Positions 17,688 to 27,159 of a stretch of DNA of 36,086 nt are shown piece by piece (positions within the stretch are counted from its first letter, which is position 1; each line of letters begins with the position of its first letter). The notes beneath the pieces were generated by a model that worked only from the letters and a program-made list of their open reading frames with translations, was not told the origin of the DNA and did no database searches. This DNA comes from Streptomyces sp. CB01881. GTDB taxonomy: Bacteria > Actinomycetota > Actinomycetes > Streptomycetales > Streptomycetaceae. The position numbers and the translations under genes are program-made. The stretch spans positions 1,031,161 through 1,067,246 of the forward strand of contig NZ_CP026498.1 of NCBI RefSeq assembly GCF_002953255.1. The letters run 5' to 3'.

Positions 17688-19181
17688 TCAGCGGTCGAGC
17701 GGAGCCGGCGCCGGCGCGGCCTCGACGCCCGCCGCCGGGGACGCGGCCAGGGCCACCACCCGGCCCGCCCGGCCCCGGGAGGCACGCGACAGCAGCACGT
17801 AGAACCCTGCCGCGAGCGCGCCCGAGAGGACGAAGCTGAGGTCGATCCCGCCGGTCAGCGAGAGCAGCGGGCCCCGGTAGACCGGCGTGTCCACCGCGCA
17901 CAGCCCGACGGCGCTGCCGACGGCCCAGGCGACGGTGGCCGGGACGTTCCAGCCCGCGCGGTACCAGTAGATGCCGCCGCGGGTGCCGTGGTTGTAGACC
18001 TGGAGCGAGCGCCGGTCGTAGTCGCCCCGGCAGCGCCGGTGGCCGATCAGCGTGATGACCGCCCACGGCGTGCCGATCGCGGTCAGCACCAGGACGAAGG
18101 AGGTCACGGCGTCCTGCGCGCTCCAGACGAAGTGGCCGAGGAAGACGAGCACGGTCGCCGTCGCCGCCACCACGTAGGTGGCCTGCCGCCGGGTCGCCCG
18201 GGGCAGGATGGCGTCCAGGTCCAGGCCCATGCTGTAGAGCATCAGACCGGTGTTGCCCGCGCTGCCGAGCAGGCCGTTGAGCAGCAGCGGCACGAGGATC
18301 CAGAGCGGGGCGCCCTTGATCAGGCTGCCGACGTAGTCGTTGCCCGCGCCGGTGGCGACGGCGGTGAAGGCGCCGAACAGCTGCGGGATCAGCAGGCCCA
18401 GGAAGAGCCCCGCGGCCGTGGCCCCCAGCACGCGCCGGTTGCCGTGCTTCGCCGGGGAGACGTAGCGGGTGTAGTCGCCGAGCAGGGTGATGAACGCGAT
18501 GGGGCCGCTCAGCCCGGCCGCGACCACGGCCAGCAGCCAGGTCTACCAGAACCCGCCGAGCAGGTACGCGCCGTGGGCGGAGCCGTCGAAGTGGGGCGCG
18601 AAGGCGAGGAGGCCGGCCAGCAGCAGGGCGCCCATGGCCCACATCAGCACGCGTTCCATCCTCAGCAGCAGCTGGTAGCCGAAGATGGCCGCCGTCGCGC
18701 TGAGCCCGGCCAGCACGCTGTACGTGATCACGTACGAGACGCCGCCCGCCGGCAGCCCTAGCAGGCGGTTGAGCGCGCCGACCACCACGTCGCCGCCGAC
18801 CCACAGGGCCAGGGCGGTGTAGCCGAGGGAGAGCAGCAGCCCGATCACCGAGCCGAGCAGCCGCCCGCGGACGCCGAAGAAGGCGCCGGAGCTGGTGGAC
18901 AGGTTGGTGGCGGTGCGCAGCGACACCAGGGCCAGCGGCGCGGTCAGCACGATGCCCAGGGCCGTGCCGAGGAGCAGGGAGGTGGCACTGGCCCAGAAGG
19001 AGAGGCCGAAGGAGACCGGGAGCCAGCCGAACACCACCACGCCGAACGCGAGGTTCGAGCCGACCAGGATGGAGAGCACGTCGCGTGGCGTACTGGTGCG
19101 CTCGGCCTCGGGGATGGTGTCGACGCCGTGCTGTTCGATCAGCGCGTGGCCGCCGGCGGACGGGGCTTGGAACATGTGCAT
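17688..19181 (-). pseudogene. NCS1 (cytosine/purine permease-type) transporter with in-frame amber codon
   Basis: Read through, the gene codes about 497 residues with twelve hydrophobic segments. The start ...LIEQHGVDTIPEAERTSTPRDV, the helix ILVGSNLAFGVVVFGWLP, and the later SGPIAFITLLGDYTRYVSP are typical of nucleobase-cation symporters (NCS1). A TAG at 18543-18545 (minus strand) follows YLLGGFW and precedes TWLLAVVAAGLSGP in the same frame; the reading frame is otherwise intact on both sides, so a single C-to-T change (for example CAG to TAG) explains it. Truncation after about 212 residues would remove the substrate and sodium sites of the second half. Start could be ATG 19181 or 19175; AGGAAG precedes both. 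Confidence 0.8.
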
Positions 19182-19450
19182 CGTCTTCCTGGCGCTCGCG
19201 GCGGCGGAACGAGGAGGGGATCGCCGCCGGGTGCCGGCAGGGCCGAGGCCGCACCAACCCGTCCATGCTTCGTGGCGGAGGCGCGCGGGGACACCGTCCG
19301 ATCCTCCACAACGCGCCGGCGCCCGGACCGGGACCGCTGTCGGGTGCTACGGCCGCCGCCGATTCGGGCGCACCGCGTGCGCGGCCGGCCGCACAGGGCC
19401 ACCGGGCAGGCGGGCCGGCGCCGGGGAGACGGGGCACCGGGAAGGCGGAC

Positions 19451-19474
19451 AGACGGGCAGACGGGCAGACGGGC
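19451..19474. repeat. 8-bp tandem repeat (AGACGGGC)x3
   Basis: Three perfect copies in the 345-bp gap between two minus-strand genes (19182-19526). Otherwise the gap shows only the hairpin near 19492-19520. Confidence 0.75.
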
Positions 19475-19491
19475 AGGCCGGGACGCGGGAA

Positions 19492-19520
19492 GGCCGGGAA
19501 GGCGCCGGGCCTCCCCGGCC
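19492..19520 (-). terminator. Possible terminator after the HelD-type gene
   Basis: GGCCGGG (19492-19498) pairs with CCCGGCC (19514-19520), with a further GGC/GCC inside the loop, a few nucleotides past the stop. Confidence 0.45.
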
Positions 19521-19526
19521 TCCGGC

Positions 19527-21614
19527 TCAGGCCCGCGTGACGGTGACCGTGCAGAGGCGCTTGGTCGGCCGGGTGAGGGCGACGTACAGGTCCCGCTCCC
19601 CGCCGGGCCGGGCCGCGGTGATCTCCGCCGGGTCGACGACCAGGACGGTGTCGAACTCCAGGCCCCGCGCCTGCGAGGCGGGGACCAGGCGCGCCAGGTC
19701 GGCGAGCCCCGCGGCGGCCAGCTCCGGGAGCCTGGCGTCCGCGCAGACCACACCGGCCAGTTCACCGGGGTGCGTCTGCGCCTGGGCGTGCAGTTCGCCG
19801 GCCAGGGTGGCGGCCAGGCCCGGGGCGGACGTCGCGATCGTGCGGGGCTCGTCGCCGTGGCGGATGGAGCTGCTCGGGGTCTGGCCGGGGGCGATGACGG
19901 CGAGCAGGTCCCGGGTGGCGGCGAGGATCTCCTCGGTGGTGCGGTAGCTGACGGTCAGGGTGTGCAGCGCGAACCGCGTGCCGAACTCGGGGGCCAGCGC
20001 CTCCTCCCAGCCGCGTGCGGTGGCCGCCGGGCCCGCCTGGGCGAAGTCGCCGACCAGCGTCATCGACCGCGCCGGGCAGCGGCGGCCGACCATCCGCCAC
20101 TGCATCTCGGTGAACTCCTGCGCCTCGTCGACCACCACGTGCCCGTAGACCCGCTCCGGCGGACCGTCGACCAGGGCGGCCGCCTCGTCGAGCAGCGGGA
20201 CGTCGGCGTCGGTCCAGGGGGTGTCCGGGCCGCGCCGCAGGCGGGCCCGCTCCTCGTCGGCCAGCTGCGGCAGGAACCGGGCGAGCAGGCCGGGGCTGCC
20301 CAGCAGGGTCCCCACGACGTCCTCGGGCACCAGGCGCGGCCAGAGCTCCTCCACCGCCCGCTCCACGCCGGCGTCGCCCAGCAGATCGGCCCGGACGGCT
20401 TCCGCGTCGAACTCGTCGGCGGCGTTCGAGGACGGCGCCGAGTCGAGGCCGAGGTGGCGCAGGTCCGAGGCGGCGACGCGGTCGAGGTCGAGGCCGGTGA
20501 GCTGCGCCACCTGGGCGTCGATGAGTTCCAGCGTCTCGACGGTGCCCCGTTCCATGGCGTCCGTGACGGCGTCGGCCAGCAGCTCCTTGAACACCTCGCG
20601 GGCGCGGTTGTGGCCGAGGCCGAGGCGCGTGGCCGCGTCCCGCGCCCGGGCCACCTCCTCGTCGTCCAGGTGCACCCACTCCTGGCCCGCCCGCACGGCG
20701 AACCCGCCCTCCGGCGCCTGCCGCGAGCGCACCAGGCCGGCGAGCGCCTCGGCCATCGCCGCTCCGCCCTTCAGGCATGCCACGTCGGCGGCCTCCACGG
20801 CGTCGGGCTCGGCCCCGGCCAGTTCCGCGCAGGTCGCCAGCACGACGTCGTTCTCGCCGAGCGACGGCAGGACCTGCGAGATGTAGTCGAGGAAGCGCGC
20901 GTTCGGCCCGAGCACCAGGACGCCGCGCTCGGCGGCCTTCGGGAACGCGTACAGCACGTAGGCGGCGCGGTGCAGCGCGACCACCGTCTTCCCGGTGCCG
21001 GGGCCGCCCTGAACGACCGTCACCCCCCGGTGGCGGGAGCGCACGATCGCATCCTGCTCGGCCTGGAGGGTGGCGACCGCCGCGCCCATCCGCCCGGTGC
21101 GGCGCGCCTGGAGGGCCTCGGTCAGCGGGCTGTCGCCGACGACGTCCTCGGCGGTGGGCTCGGAGCCGTCCAGCAGTTCGTCGCTCACCCCGACGACCGA
21201 GCGCTCCGCCATCCGCAGGTGCCGGCGGCGCCGCAGGCCCATCGGGTGGACGGCGGTCGCCTCGTAGAAGGGGCGTGCCGCGTCCGCGCGCCAGTCCACC
21301 AGCAGCGGCAGGTCGCTCTCGTCCACGTGCAGGCCGATCCGCCCGATCCGCAGGGAGAAGCCGTCCGCCGCGTCGATCCGGCCGAAGACCAGGCCCTCCC
21401 CCGCGCCCTCCAGCCGGCGCGCCTCGGTCGTCAGGCGCGCCGCGGCGAGATCCCGCTCGTACACCTCGGCCGCGCTGCCGGCCTGCGCGGCCAGCACCCG
21501 CGCCAGCTCGGCGCGCGCGCCGGCCAGCCGTTCGTCGAGCAGCCCGTACACGGCGGACACCTCCGCCCGCTCCGCTTCCACCACACGCACGGCACCGTCG
21601 TTGACCTGCGACAA
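19527..21614 (-). CDS. HelD-type RNA polymerase-binding helicase (class II)
   Basis: A 695-residue SF1 (UvrD/HelD-like) ATPase. The N-terminal helical hairpin (1-70, rich in ER/AR/EA) is the arm that enters RNA polymerase; Walker A GGPGTGKT is at 203-210, VVVDEAQEFTEMQWRM (496-499 DEAQ) is Walker B, TLVGDFAQAGP and VSYRTTEEIL are motifs III and IV, and RGLEFDTVLVVDP plus LYVALTRPTKRL are motifs V and VI. Actinobacterial HelD proteins release stalled RNA polymerase from DNA, and one subgroup (HelR) gives rifampicin tolerance. TTG 21614 follows AGGAGGG. I do not see the inverted-repeat rifampicin-associated element upstream. Confidence 0.88.
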   Translation of the reverse strand: MSQVNDGAVRVVEAERAEVSAVYGLLDERLAGARAELARVLAAQAGSAAEVYERDLAAARLTTEARRLEGAGEGLVFGRIDAADGFSLRIGRIGLHVDESDLPLLVDWRADAARPFYEATAVHPMGLRRRRHLRMAERSVVGVSDELLDGSEPTAEDVVGDSPLTEALQARRTGRMGAAVATLQAEQDAIVRSRHRGVTVVQGGPGTGKTVVALHRAAYVLYAFPKAAERGVLVLGPNARFLDYISQVLPSLGENDVVLATCAELAGAEPDAVEAADVACLKGGAAMAEALAGLVRSRQAPEGGFAVRAGQEWVHLDDEEVARARDAATRLGLGHNRAREVFKELLADAVTDAMERGTVETLELIDAQVAQLTGLDLDRVAASDLRHLGLDSAPSSNAADEFDAEAVRADLLGDAGVERAVEELWPRLVPEDVVGTLLGSPGLLARFLPQLADEERARLRRGPDTPWTDADVPLLDEAAALVDGPPERVYGHVVVDEAQEFTEMQWRMVGRRCPARSMTLVGDFAQAGPAATARGWEEALAPEFGTRFALHTLTVSYRTTEEILAATRDLLAVIAPGQTPSSSIRHGDEPRTIATSAPGLAATLAGELHAQAQTHPGELAGVVCADARLPELAAAGLADLARLVPASQARGLEFDTVLVVDPAEITAARPGGERDLYVALTRPTKRLCTVTVTRA

Positions 21615-21643
21615 GACCGGGCCCTCCTCTCGTTCGACCCCCC

Positions 21644-21672
21644 ACTATGCGGGCAAACCACTTCGAAAGTAA
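21644..21672 (-). promoter_or_regulatory. Promoter of the HelD-type gene
   Basis: On the minus strand TTACTT (21672-21667), 17-nt spacer, CATAGT (21649-21644), about 30 nt before the TTG start. AT-rich relative to surroundings. Confidence 0.5.
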
Positions 21673-21730
21673 GGCTTGACTTGCGCTGACGATCCTGGCC
21701 TCAAGGCAGGTACCGCCGCAGGTCAGAGAA

Positions 21731-21764
21731 CTGATAGATGATCAGTGAACTGACGGCCGGTCAG
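21731..21764. terminator. Inverted repeats downstream of the DUF6461 gene
   Basis: CTGAT-AGATG-ATCAG (21731-21745) and CTGAC-GGCCG-GTCAG (21750-21764) are two short inverted repeats around the DUF6461 stop; they may serve as a weak terminator or a binding site. Purpose unknown. Confidence 0.3.
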
Positions 21765-22612
21765 CCCGGCCGCCTGACGTTGTCGTACCTGGGGTTCGGT
21801 TCCGTCCGGGTACCGGTCCTGAGCAGCGGCTCGACCCGGGCGCCCGGGCAGCCGTCGGCCGAGCGCGTGCACTCCAGGCGGAAGGTGCCCGGCCCCCACC
21901 GCTCGGACCAGAGGGCCATCGGCGCCCCGCACTCCCCGCACGGCGGGTGGGGCGGGTCCGGCAGGCGTTCCACCGGCCGGGTGAAGGTGCGGGGCTCGGT
22001 GAAAGCGCCCGGCAGGCCGTCGTCCAGGGCGGCCTCGGCGGGGAGGCCGACACCGAGGAGGCCGCCGACCAGGTGGTAGACCTCGTCGAGCTCCAACAGG
22101 CCCGCCAGTTCGTCCGGATCCGTGTCGTCGCCCGAGGGCAGCAGGCCGCCCCGGGTCAGCAGCTCACGGGTGAACGGGCTGGCGGGTACGGTCGGCGCCC
22201 CCTCCGCGTAGCCCCAGACGTGCCGGCCGTCCACCAGGTGGTCCAGCCAGGGCGGGTCCATACCGGTGTCCAGGATGTGCAGGCTGCGGGTACCCGCGGA
22301 CGGATGCGGCCGCCCGGTGCCGGAACCGCGGTCGGGCCTGAACGGCGCCTCGCAGGACTCCACGGCGAAAACCCACCCGTTGCCCGCGTCGCCGAACCGC
22401 GCCAACCCGGGCAGCCGCTCACCGAGCAGAACACCCTGCGACAGGCTCTCCCCCGACAGCCGCAGCGTCCGGTCCAGCGTCACCGCGTCCATCAGGGAGC
22501 CCTGTTCGGCCCCCAGCCGCACCGCCAACTCCTCGATCCCGACGCCGTGCACGAACGTCAGGTGGAAGTGTTCAAGACCCTCGCCGATCCAGGCGATCCC
22601 CTCGTCGATCAC
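21761..22612 (-). CDS. DUF6461 protein with zinc-ribbon-like tail
   Basis: A 283-residue protein. The N-terminus (GIAWIGEGLEHFHLTFVHGV with GIEELAVRLGA and NGWVFAVESCEAPFR) matches DUF6461, an actinobacterial family of unknown function often found beside secretion or defence genes. The middle segment LLELDEVYHLVGGLLGVGLP has a helix-pair look. The C-terminal 75 residues contain CGECGAPMALW...LECTRSADGCPG, that is C-x2-C followed about 20 residues later by C-x6-C, resembling a topoisomerase-type zinc ribbon and suggesting nucleic-acid contact. GTG 22612 is the start. Function not known. Confidence 0.65.
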   Translation of the reverse strand: MIDEGIAWIGEGLEHFHLTFVHGVGIEELAVRLGAEQGSLMDAVTLDRTLRLSGESLSQGVLLGERLPGLARFGDAGNGWVFAVESCEAPFRPDRGSGTGRPHPSAGTRSLHILDTGMDPPWLDHLVDGRHVWGYAEGAPTVPASPFTRELLTRGGLLPSGDDTDPDELAGLLELDEVYHLVGGLLGVGLPAEAALDDGLPGAFTEPRTFTRPVERLPDPPHPPCGECGAPMALWSERWGPGTFRLECTRSADGCPGARVEPLLRTGTRTEPNPRYDNVRRPG

Positions 22613-22927
22613 GGCCCGAGCCTACTGCCCGGGCAGGGCGGCCCACCGGTGGTCGGCGGGCGGTGCCCGCTCCTCGGCGCGCGGTCGGCAGTAGCGGCAG
22701 CAGGCGCGCCGAACCCCGGGGCGGCGCACGGAATCCCGCCCCCGGGCGGACGCCGGGCCGCGACGGCCGGTGGACCTGCGTGGCACCGCCGGTTCACCGG
22801 CCGCGGCCGGCAGGAGCCCGGCCCTGCCGCCAGGCACGACTCCTCGCGGAGGGGTGGCCCCGACGGGTCATCGGAACGAGGTCGCGGGCGACGGCGTACG
22901 GCTGCGACACATTCCCTGCAGCGCAGA

Positions 22928-22963
22928 TGTTGCTTCATGTCTCTTTATGTTTGATTATGTTGC
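22928..22963 (+). promoter_or_regulatory. Gal operon control element: four 10-bp-phased repeats
   Basis: A 36-bp AT-rich block has TGTTG, TGTCT, TGTTT and TGTTG starting at 22928, 22938, 22948 and 22958, exactly one helical turn apart. TTGCTT (22930-22935) and GATTAT (22953-22958) are spaced 17 nt and can be -35/-10. Direct repeats phased like this are typical of DeoR-type operators. The rest of the 401-bp gap 22613-23013 holds no recognisable gene. Confidence 0.65.
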
Positions 22964-23013
22964 ACAGAAGCGCTCGGGCACCCCGGCCGGGCGGCCGCCT
23001 GTGAGAGGACGCC

Positions 23014-24137
23014 GTGATCAGAACCACCGCCAAGCTCGCCGACGGGCGCGAGCTGATCTACTTCGACAGTGACGCCGCCGCCGGCCGGGGCGCCCGCGAC
23101 CTGCGCCCGCTGGAGCCGGTCAGCAGTCGGTCGGAGATCCGCCGCGACCCGGCGACCGGGGCCTGGGTGACGATCGCCGCCCACCGGCAGAGCCGGATCT
23201 ACCACCCACCGGCCGACGAGTGCCCGCTCTGCCCCTCCCGGGACGGGCGGCTGAGCGAGATCCCGGACGCCGACTACGAGGTGGCCGTCTTCGAGAACCG
23301 CTTCCCCTCGCTCACCCCGGCACCCGCGGCCGCGGGCCTCCTCGCCGGCCCGCACGCGCCCGGCCCGCCGTACGACGTCCGGGCCGGGAACGGGCGGTGC
23401 GAGGTGGTCTGCTTCACCTCCGACCACGGCGCCTCCTTCGCCGACCTCGACGAGGCCCGCGCCCGGCTCGTCCTGGACGCCTGGACCGACCGCACCGCCG
23501 AACTCTCCGCCCTGCCCGGCGTCGAGCAGGTCTACTGCTTCGAGAACCGCGGCACCGAGATCGGCGTCACCCTCGCCCACCCGCACGGCCAGATCTACGC
23601 GTTCCCCTTCCCCACACCCCGCACCGCCCGGACCGCCGAGCAGGCGGCCCGCCACCGCGCCGCCACCGGCCGCAACCTCTTCGAGGACCTGCTCGCCGCC
23701 GAACGCGCCGACCCCGTCCGGGTGGTGGCGACCGGCGAGCACTGGACCGCCTTCGTCCCGTACGCCGCGCGCTGGCCCTACGAGGTCCACCTCCACCCGC
23801 ACCGCCGCGTCCCCGACCTCACCCGCCTCGACGAGGACCAGCGCGCCGAACTCCCCGGCCTCTACCTCGACCTGGCCCGGCCTCCGACCTGCTGCGCCGC
23901 TTCGACCGGCTCTTCGGCACCCCGCAGGCCCCCGTCCGGACCCCCTACATCTCGGCCTGGCACCAGGCGCCCCGCACCGGCGGCGAGGAACTCGCCCTGC
24001 ACCTCGAACTGTTCACCGTCCGCCGCACCACCGACAAGCTCAAGTACCTGGCCGGCACCGAGTCCGGCATGGAAGCCTTCATCAACGACGTGTCGCCGGA
24101 GACGGCGGCGCAGCGCCTCCGGGAGGTCGCATCATGA
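23014..24137 (+). pseudogene. galT: galT, galactose-1-phosphate uridylyltransferase with frameshift
   Basis: Leloir-pathway enzyme exchanging UMP between UDP-glucose and galactose-1-phosphate. It starts MIRTTAKLADGRELIYFD; CPLC (zinc site) lies near residue 70, and the active HPH is H189-P-H191 in [11 protein letters not shown]. At about 23879 the frame breaks: LYLDLAR continues in the +2 frame as [18 protein letters not shown]...[13 protein letters not shown], to the stop at 24137. Restoring one G in the run at 23879-23880 (CGG to CGGG) rejoins the frames exactly. As read, the protein loses its last 85 or so residues, including the C-terminal catalytic-support region. It overlaps galE by ATGA. 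Confidence 0.85.
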
Positions 24138-25093
24138 GCAGGTACCTGGTCACGGGTGGCGCCGGATACGTCGGCAGCGTGGTCGCCGCTCACCTGTTGG
24201 AGGCCGGGCACCGGGTGACCGTCCTGGACGACCTCTCCACCGGTTTCCGGGAGGGCGTGCCGGCCGGTGCCGAGTTCGTCCAGGGCCGGATCCAGGACGC
24301 CGGCACGGTGCTGGACGCCTCCTTCGACGGGGTGCTGCACCTCGCCGCGTCCTCGCAGGTCGGCGAGTCCGTCGTGGACCCGGAGAAGTACTGGCGCAAC
24401 AACGTGGCCGGCTCGCTGGAGCTGATCAGCGCGATGCGTGCGGCAGGCGTGCGCAAGCTGGTCTTCTCCTCCACCGCCGCCACCTACGGCGAGCCGGAGT
24501 CCGTGCCGATCGCCGAGACCGCCCGCACCGCGCCGACCAACACCTACGGCGCCACCAAGCTCGCCGTCGACCACCTGATCACCAGCGAGGCCGTCGCCCA
24601 CGGCCTGGCCGCCGTCTCGCTGCGCTACTTCAACGTGGCGGGCGCGTACGGGGCCTACGGCGAGCGGCACGACCCCGAGTCGCACCTGATCCCGCTGGTC
24701 TTCCAGGCCGCCCTGGGGCAGCGCGAGCACATCGCGGTCTACGGCGACGACTACCCGACCCCGGACGGCACCTGCATCCGCGACTACATCCACGTGGCGG
24801 ACCTGGCCGAGGCGCACCTGCTGGCACTGGACGCGGCCGCGCCGGGCGAGCACCTGATCTGCAACCTGGGCAACGGCAGCGGCTTCTCGGTGCGCGAGGT
24901 GATCGAGTCGGTCCGGCGCGTCACCGGCCGGGAGATCCCGGTGCGGACCGTCGGCCGCCGTGCGGGCGACCCGGCGGTGCTGGTGGCCTCCGCCGAGCGC
25001 GCCCACCAGGCGCTGGGCTGGACCCCGCGCCGCCCCAACCTGGACGACATCGTCGCCGACGCCTGGAAGTTCACCCTGGAGCACCCCGCATGA
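24134..25093 (+). CDS. galE: UDP-glucose 4-epimerase
   Basis: A 319-residue extended SDR: NAD-binding TGGAGYVG at 7-14, FSSTAATYG with the catalytic Ser/Thr at 113-114, then Tyr138-x3-Lys142 in [10 protein letters not shown], and [10 protein letters not shown] plus the [22 protein letters not shown] block of GalE enzymes. It interconverts UDP-galactose and UDP-glucose in the cytosol. ATG 24134 overlaps the galT stop and its own stop overlaps the galK start, so expression is coupled along the gal operon. Reading frame intact. Confidence 0.93.
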   Translation: MSRYLVTGGAGYVGSVVAAHLLEAGHRVTVLDDLSTGFREGVPAGAEFVQGRIQDAGTVLDASFDGVLHLAASSQVGESVVDPEKYWRNNVAGSLELISAMRAAGVRKLVFSSTAATYGEPESVPIAETARTAPTNTYGATKLAVDHLITSEAVAHGLAAVSLRYFNVAGAYGAYGERHDPESHLIPLVFQAALGQREHIAVYGDDYPTPDGTCIRDYIHVADLAEAHLLALDAAAPGEHLICNLGNGSGFSVREVIESVRRVTGREIPVRTVGRRAGDPAVLVASAERAHQALGWTPRRPNLDDIVADAWKFTLEHPA

Positions 25094-25449
25094 CCACCTT
25101 CCACGACCTCTACGGCGCCGCGCCCGCCGGCACCTGGGCCGCGCCCGGACGCGTCAACCTGATCGGCGAGCACACCGACTACAACGACGGCCTCGTCCTG
25201 CCGATCGCGCTGCCGCATGCCACCCTCGTCCGAGCGCGCCCCCGCGAGGACGGCCTGCTGCGCCTCCACAGCGCCCAGGGCGACGACCGGATCACCGAAC
25301 TCGACGTCACCGCACTCGCCCCGGACCGGGTGGGCGGCTGGGCCCGGTACCCCGCGGCCGTGGTCTGGGCCCTTCGGCGGGCCGGACACCGAACGAAAGC
25401 GGCCCGCCGACCGTGCACGACGCCCCCACTGCCTCCCCCGATCTCCTGA
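25090..25449 (+). pseudogene. galK: galK, galactokinase stub
   Basis: Only the first third of a galactokinase remains: [20 protein letters not shown], the sugar-binding signature GRVNLIGEHTDYNDGLVLP, and homologous sequence to about WALRRAGH (codon near 25390). It then runs into unrelated RTKAARRPCTTPPLPPPIS and stops at 25449. The ATP-binding GHMO motif (G-L-x-S-S-A-S) and the C-terminal motif III are missing, so no kinase activity is possible. ATG 25090 overlaps the galE stop. The break abuts the start of the epimerase-like gene, indicating an internal deletion of roughly 800 bp relative to a normal galK. Confidence 0.85.
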
Positions 25450-26252
25450 CCCTGAACGCCGGACCGGCCGTCGCCGTGGTCGACCCTGCCGGGGGCGGCC
25501 GGCTCGCCGCCCTGAGCGTCGCCGGCGTGGAGCTCCTGATGCCGGGAGCCGGCTTCGGCTCCTTCCCGATGGCCCCCTGGTGCGGCCGGCTCGCCGGGGG
25601 CGTGCTGCGCAGCGCCGGGCGCTTCCACCGCTTCCCGCGCGAGGCACCGCCCCACGCGATCCACGGCACCGTACGGAACTCCCCGTGGCGAGTGGTCCGT
25701 GCGGCCGCGGACAGCGCGCTGCTGGAGCACGGTCTGGGCGCTCCCTGGCCGTTCGCGGGCCGCGTCACGCAGGAGTTCGCGCTGAGCCCGTCCTGCCTGC
25801 GCCTGGCGATGACCGTCGAGTCCCACGGCGAGCCGTTCCCCGCCCAGGCGGGGTGGCATCCGTGGTTCCGCCGCGACCTCGGGACGGGCGGGCCCGCCGA
25901 ACTGCGCCTCGCTGCGGCCTGGCAGGAGGAACGCGGGCCGGACCACCTGCCGACCGGCCGGCGGATCGCTCCCCGCGAGGGGCCGTGGGACGACTGCTTC
26001 GGCATGCCCGACGGGGTCGCGGTCACCGTCGACTGGCCGGGCGCCCTCACCCTGGAGATCACCAGCAGCGCACGGTGGGTGGTGATCTACGACGAGCCCG
26101 CCGAAGCCCTCTGCGTGGAGCCGCAGTCAGGACCGCCCAACGGGCTGAACACCCTGCCCCGTCCGGTCACGCCGCGCTCCCCGCTCACCGTGACCAGCAC
26201 GTGGCACTGGAGCCCGCCCGCCGGGCAGGCCGACGAGGGTCAATTGAGGTAG
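25413..26252 (+). CDS. Aldose 1-epimerase family protein
   Basis: A 279-residue galactose-mutarotase-like protein. Motifs include GAGFGSFPMAPWCGRLAGG at the N-terminus, the first His in HAIHGTVRNSPW, the second in AGWHPWFRRDL and the catalytic-type Glu in LCVEPQSGPPNGLN. Family enzymes interconvert alpha and beta anomers of hexoses, which supports galactose use. GTG 25413 overlaps the galK stub by 37 bp; there is no strong RBS, so it may be a fused-deletion product or use the upstream ribosome. It ends the gal operon. Substrate could equally be another aldose. Confidence 0.8.
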   Translation: MHDAPTASPDLLTLNAGPAVAVVDPAGGGRLAALSVAGVELLMPGAGFGSFPMAPWCGRLAGGVLRSAGRFHRFPREAPPHAIHGTVRNSPWRVVRAAADSALLEHGLGAPWPFAGRVTQEFALSPSCLRLAMTVESHGEPFPAQAGWHPWFRRDLGTGGPAELRLAAAWQEERGPDHLPTGRRIAPREGPWDDCFGMPDGVAVTVDWPGALTLEITSSARWVVIYDEPAEALCVEPQSGPPNGLNTLPRPVTPRSPLTVTSTWHWSPPAGQADEGQLR

Positions 26253-26352
26253 GGCCCGGTATTGAACACGTACTGATCAGGCGGGTGTCCTGGAGACACC
26301 GCGAGGGGCGGACGCGGAGACCGGTTCCCCACCGATCTGTGGCAGGTACAGC

Positions 26353-26797
26353 ATGGGCAGCACCATCAACCGCATCGCGGCCACCGCTCCGGCACCGGGC
26401 GGCGCCGCGATATACCTGCGCTGCCACCCGTTCGACCCGACGGCGATGGAGTGCCACCGCCGGGCCATCGAAGGCCTGGCCGTCGCGATGGGCCTGCCGG
26501 AACCGCTGCTGTACCTGGACAACGGCGTGCGCGCGGCCGACGGCCTCCCGGCCCTGGACAGGCTGCTGCGGACGGTCGCCGGGGGTCGGGTCGGCACCGT
26601 CCTGGCCCCCGGGCCCTTCGTCTTTCTCCTTGGACGACACCGAGGCGCGCGGCGTGGCCGGCCTGCTGGAGCGGCACGGCTGCCGAGTGGTCGAGCTCCC
26701 GGCACGCCGTCGGCTCACGCACCCCGCGGGTGGACCGAACCCCCCGCCCGCGTGGGACGGCGGCTCCCGCAGGCCGGCGGATCTCGTGTCCTGTTGA
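26353..26797 (+). pseudogene. Small recombinase-like conserved protein with frameshift
   Basis: It starts MGSTINRIAATAPAPGGAAI and YLRCHPFDPTAMECHRRAIEG, followed by GLPEPLLYLDNGVRAADGLPALDRLL and VLAPGPFVF. The layout recalls streptomycete small proteins shaped like the catalytic domain of serine recombinases, without the nucleophile Ser. The frame then slips: one extra base at about 26626 changes LLGRH... to the expected SLDDTEARGVAGLLERHGCRVVELPARR, which stops at 26797. As read the protein has wrong residues after about 91. Function of the family unknown. Confidence 0.55.
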
Positions 26798-27159
26798 CGC
26801 CCTCGGGCGAAGGGGCGGGCGGGGAAGGTGACGCGTGACGCCGCGGGCCCCCGGGGCCGGGATCCACAAGCCCCGGGCCCCGACGGCCCCGTGGCGGTGG
26901 CTCCGACCCTCACGGAGCACCGCCGCCGTCGACGCCCGCCCCCCACCACGGCTGCTCTGCCGCGGCGGCAACGGGGGCGGACGACCCGACGGAGCAGGAG
27001 GGGCACCGCCCAGGTGGGGGATGAGGGCGGCACCCCGGCCCGGGCGGCTGACGTACCGCGCGGGCGCCCCCTCCGGCACGACGCGATGTCAGGGCAACCG
27101 GCCGGAGGGAATCGGGGAGGTCGGGAGCGTCCTCGGAGGCACGTTCCACCGAACCATTG

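Noticed and set aside
19128..21689. Long + strand open frame opposite the HelD-type gene
   Set aside because: Mirrors the codon bias of the helicase gene; translation is Arg/Gly/Val-rich without motifs.
21615..21720. Rifampicin-associated element upstream of the HelD-type gene
   Set aside because: No matching inverted repeat of that type found; only AT-rich promoter boxes.
26353..26797. Active serine recombinase or mobile element
   Set aside because: No catalytic Ser, no DNA-binding domain, no terminal repeats.
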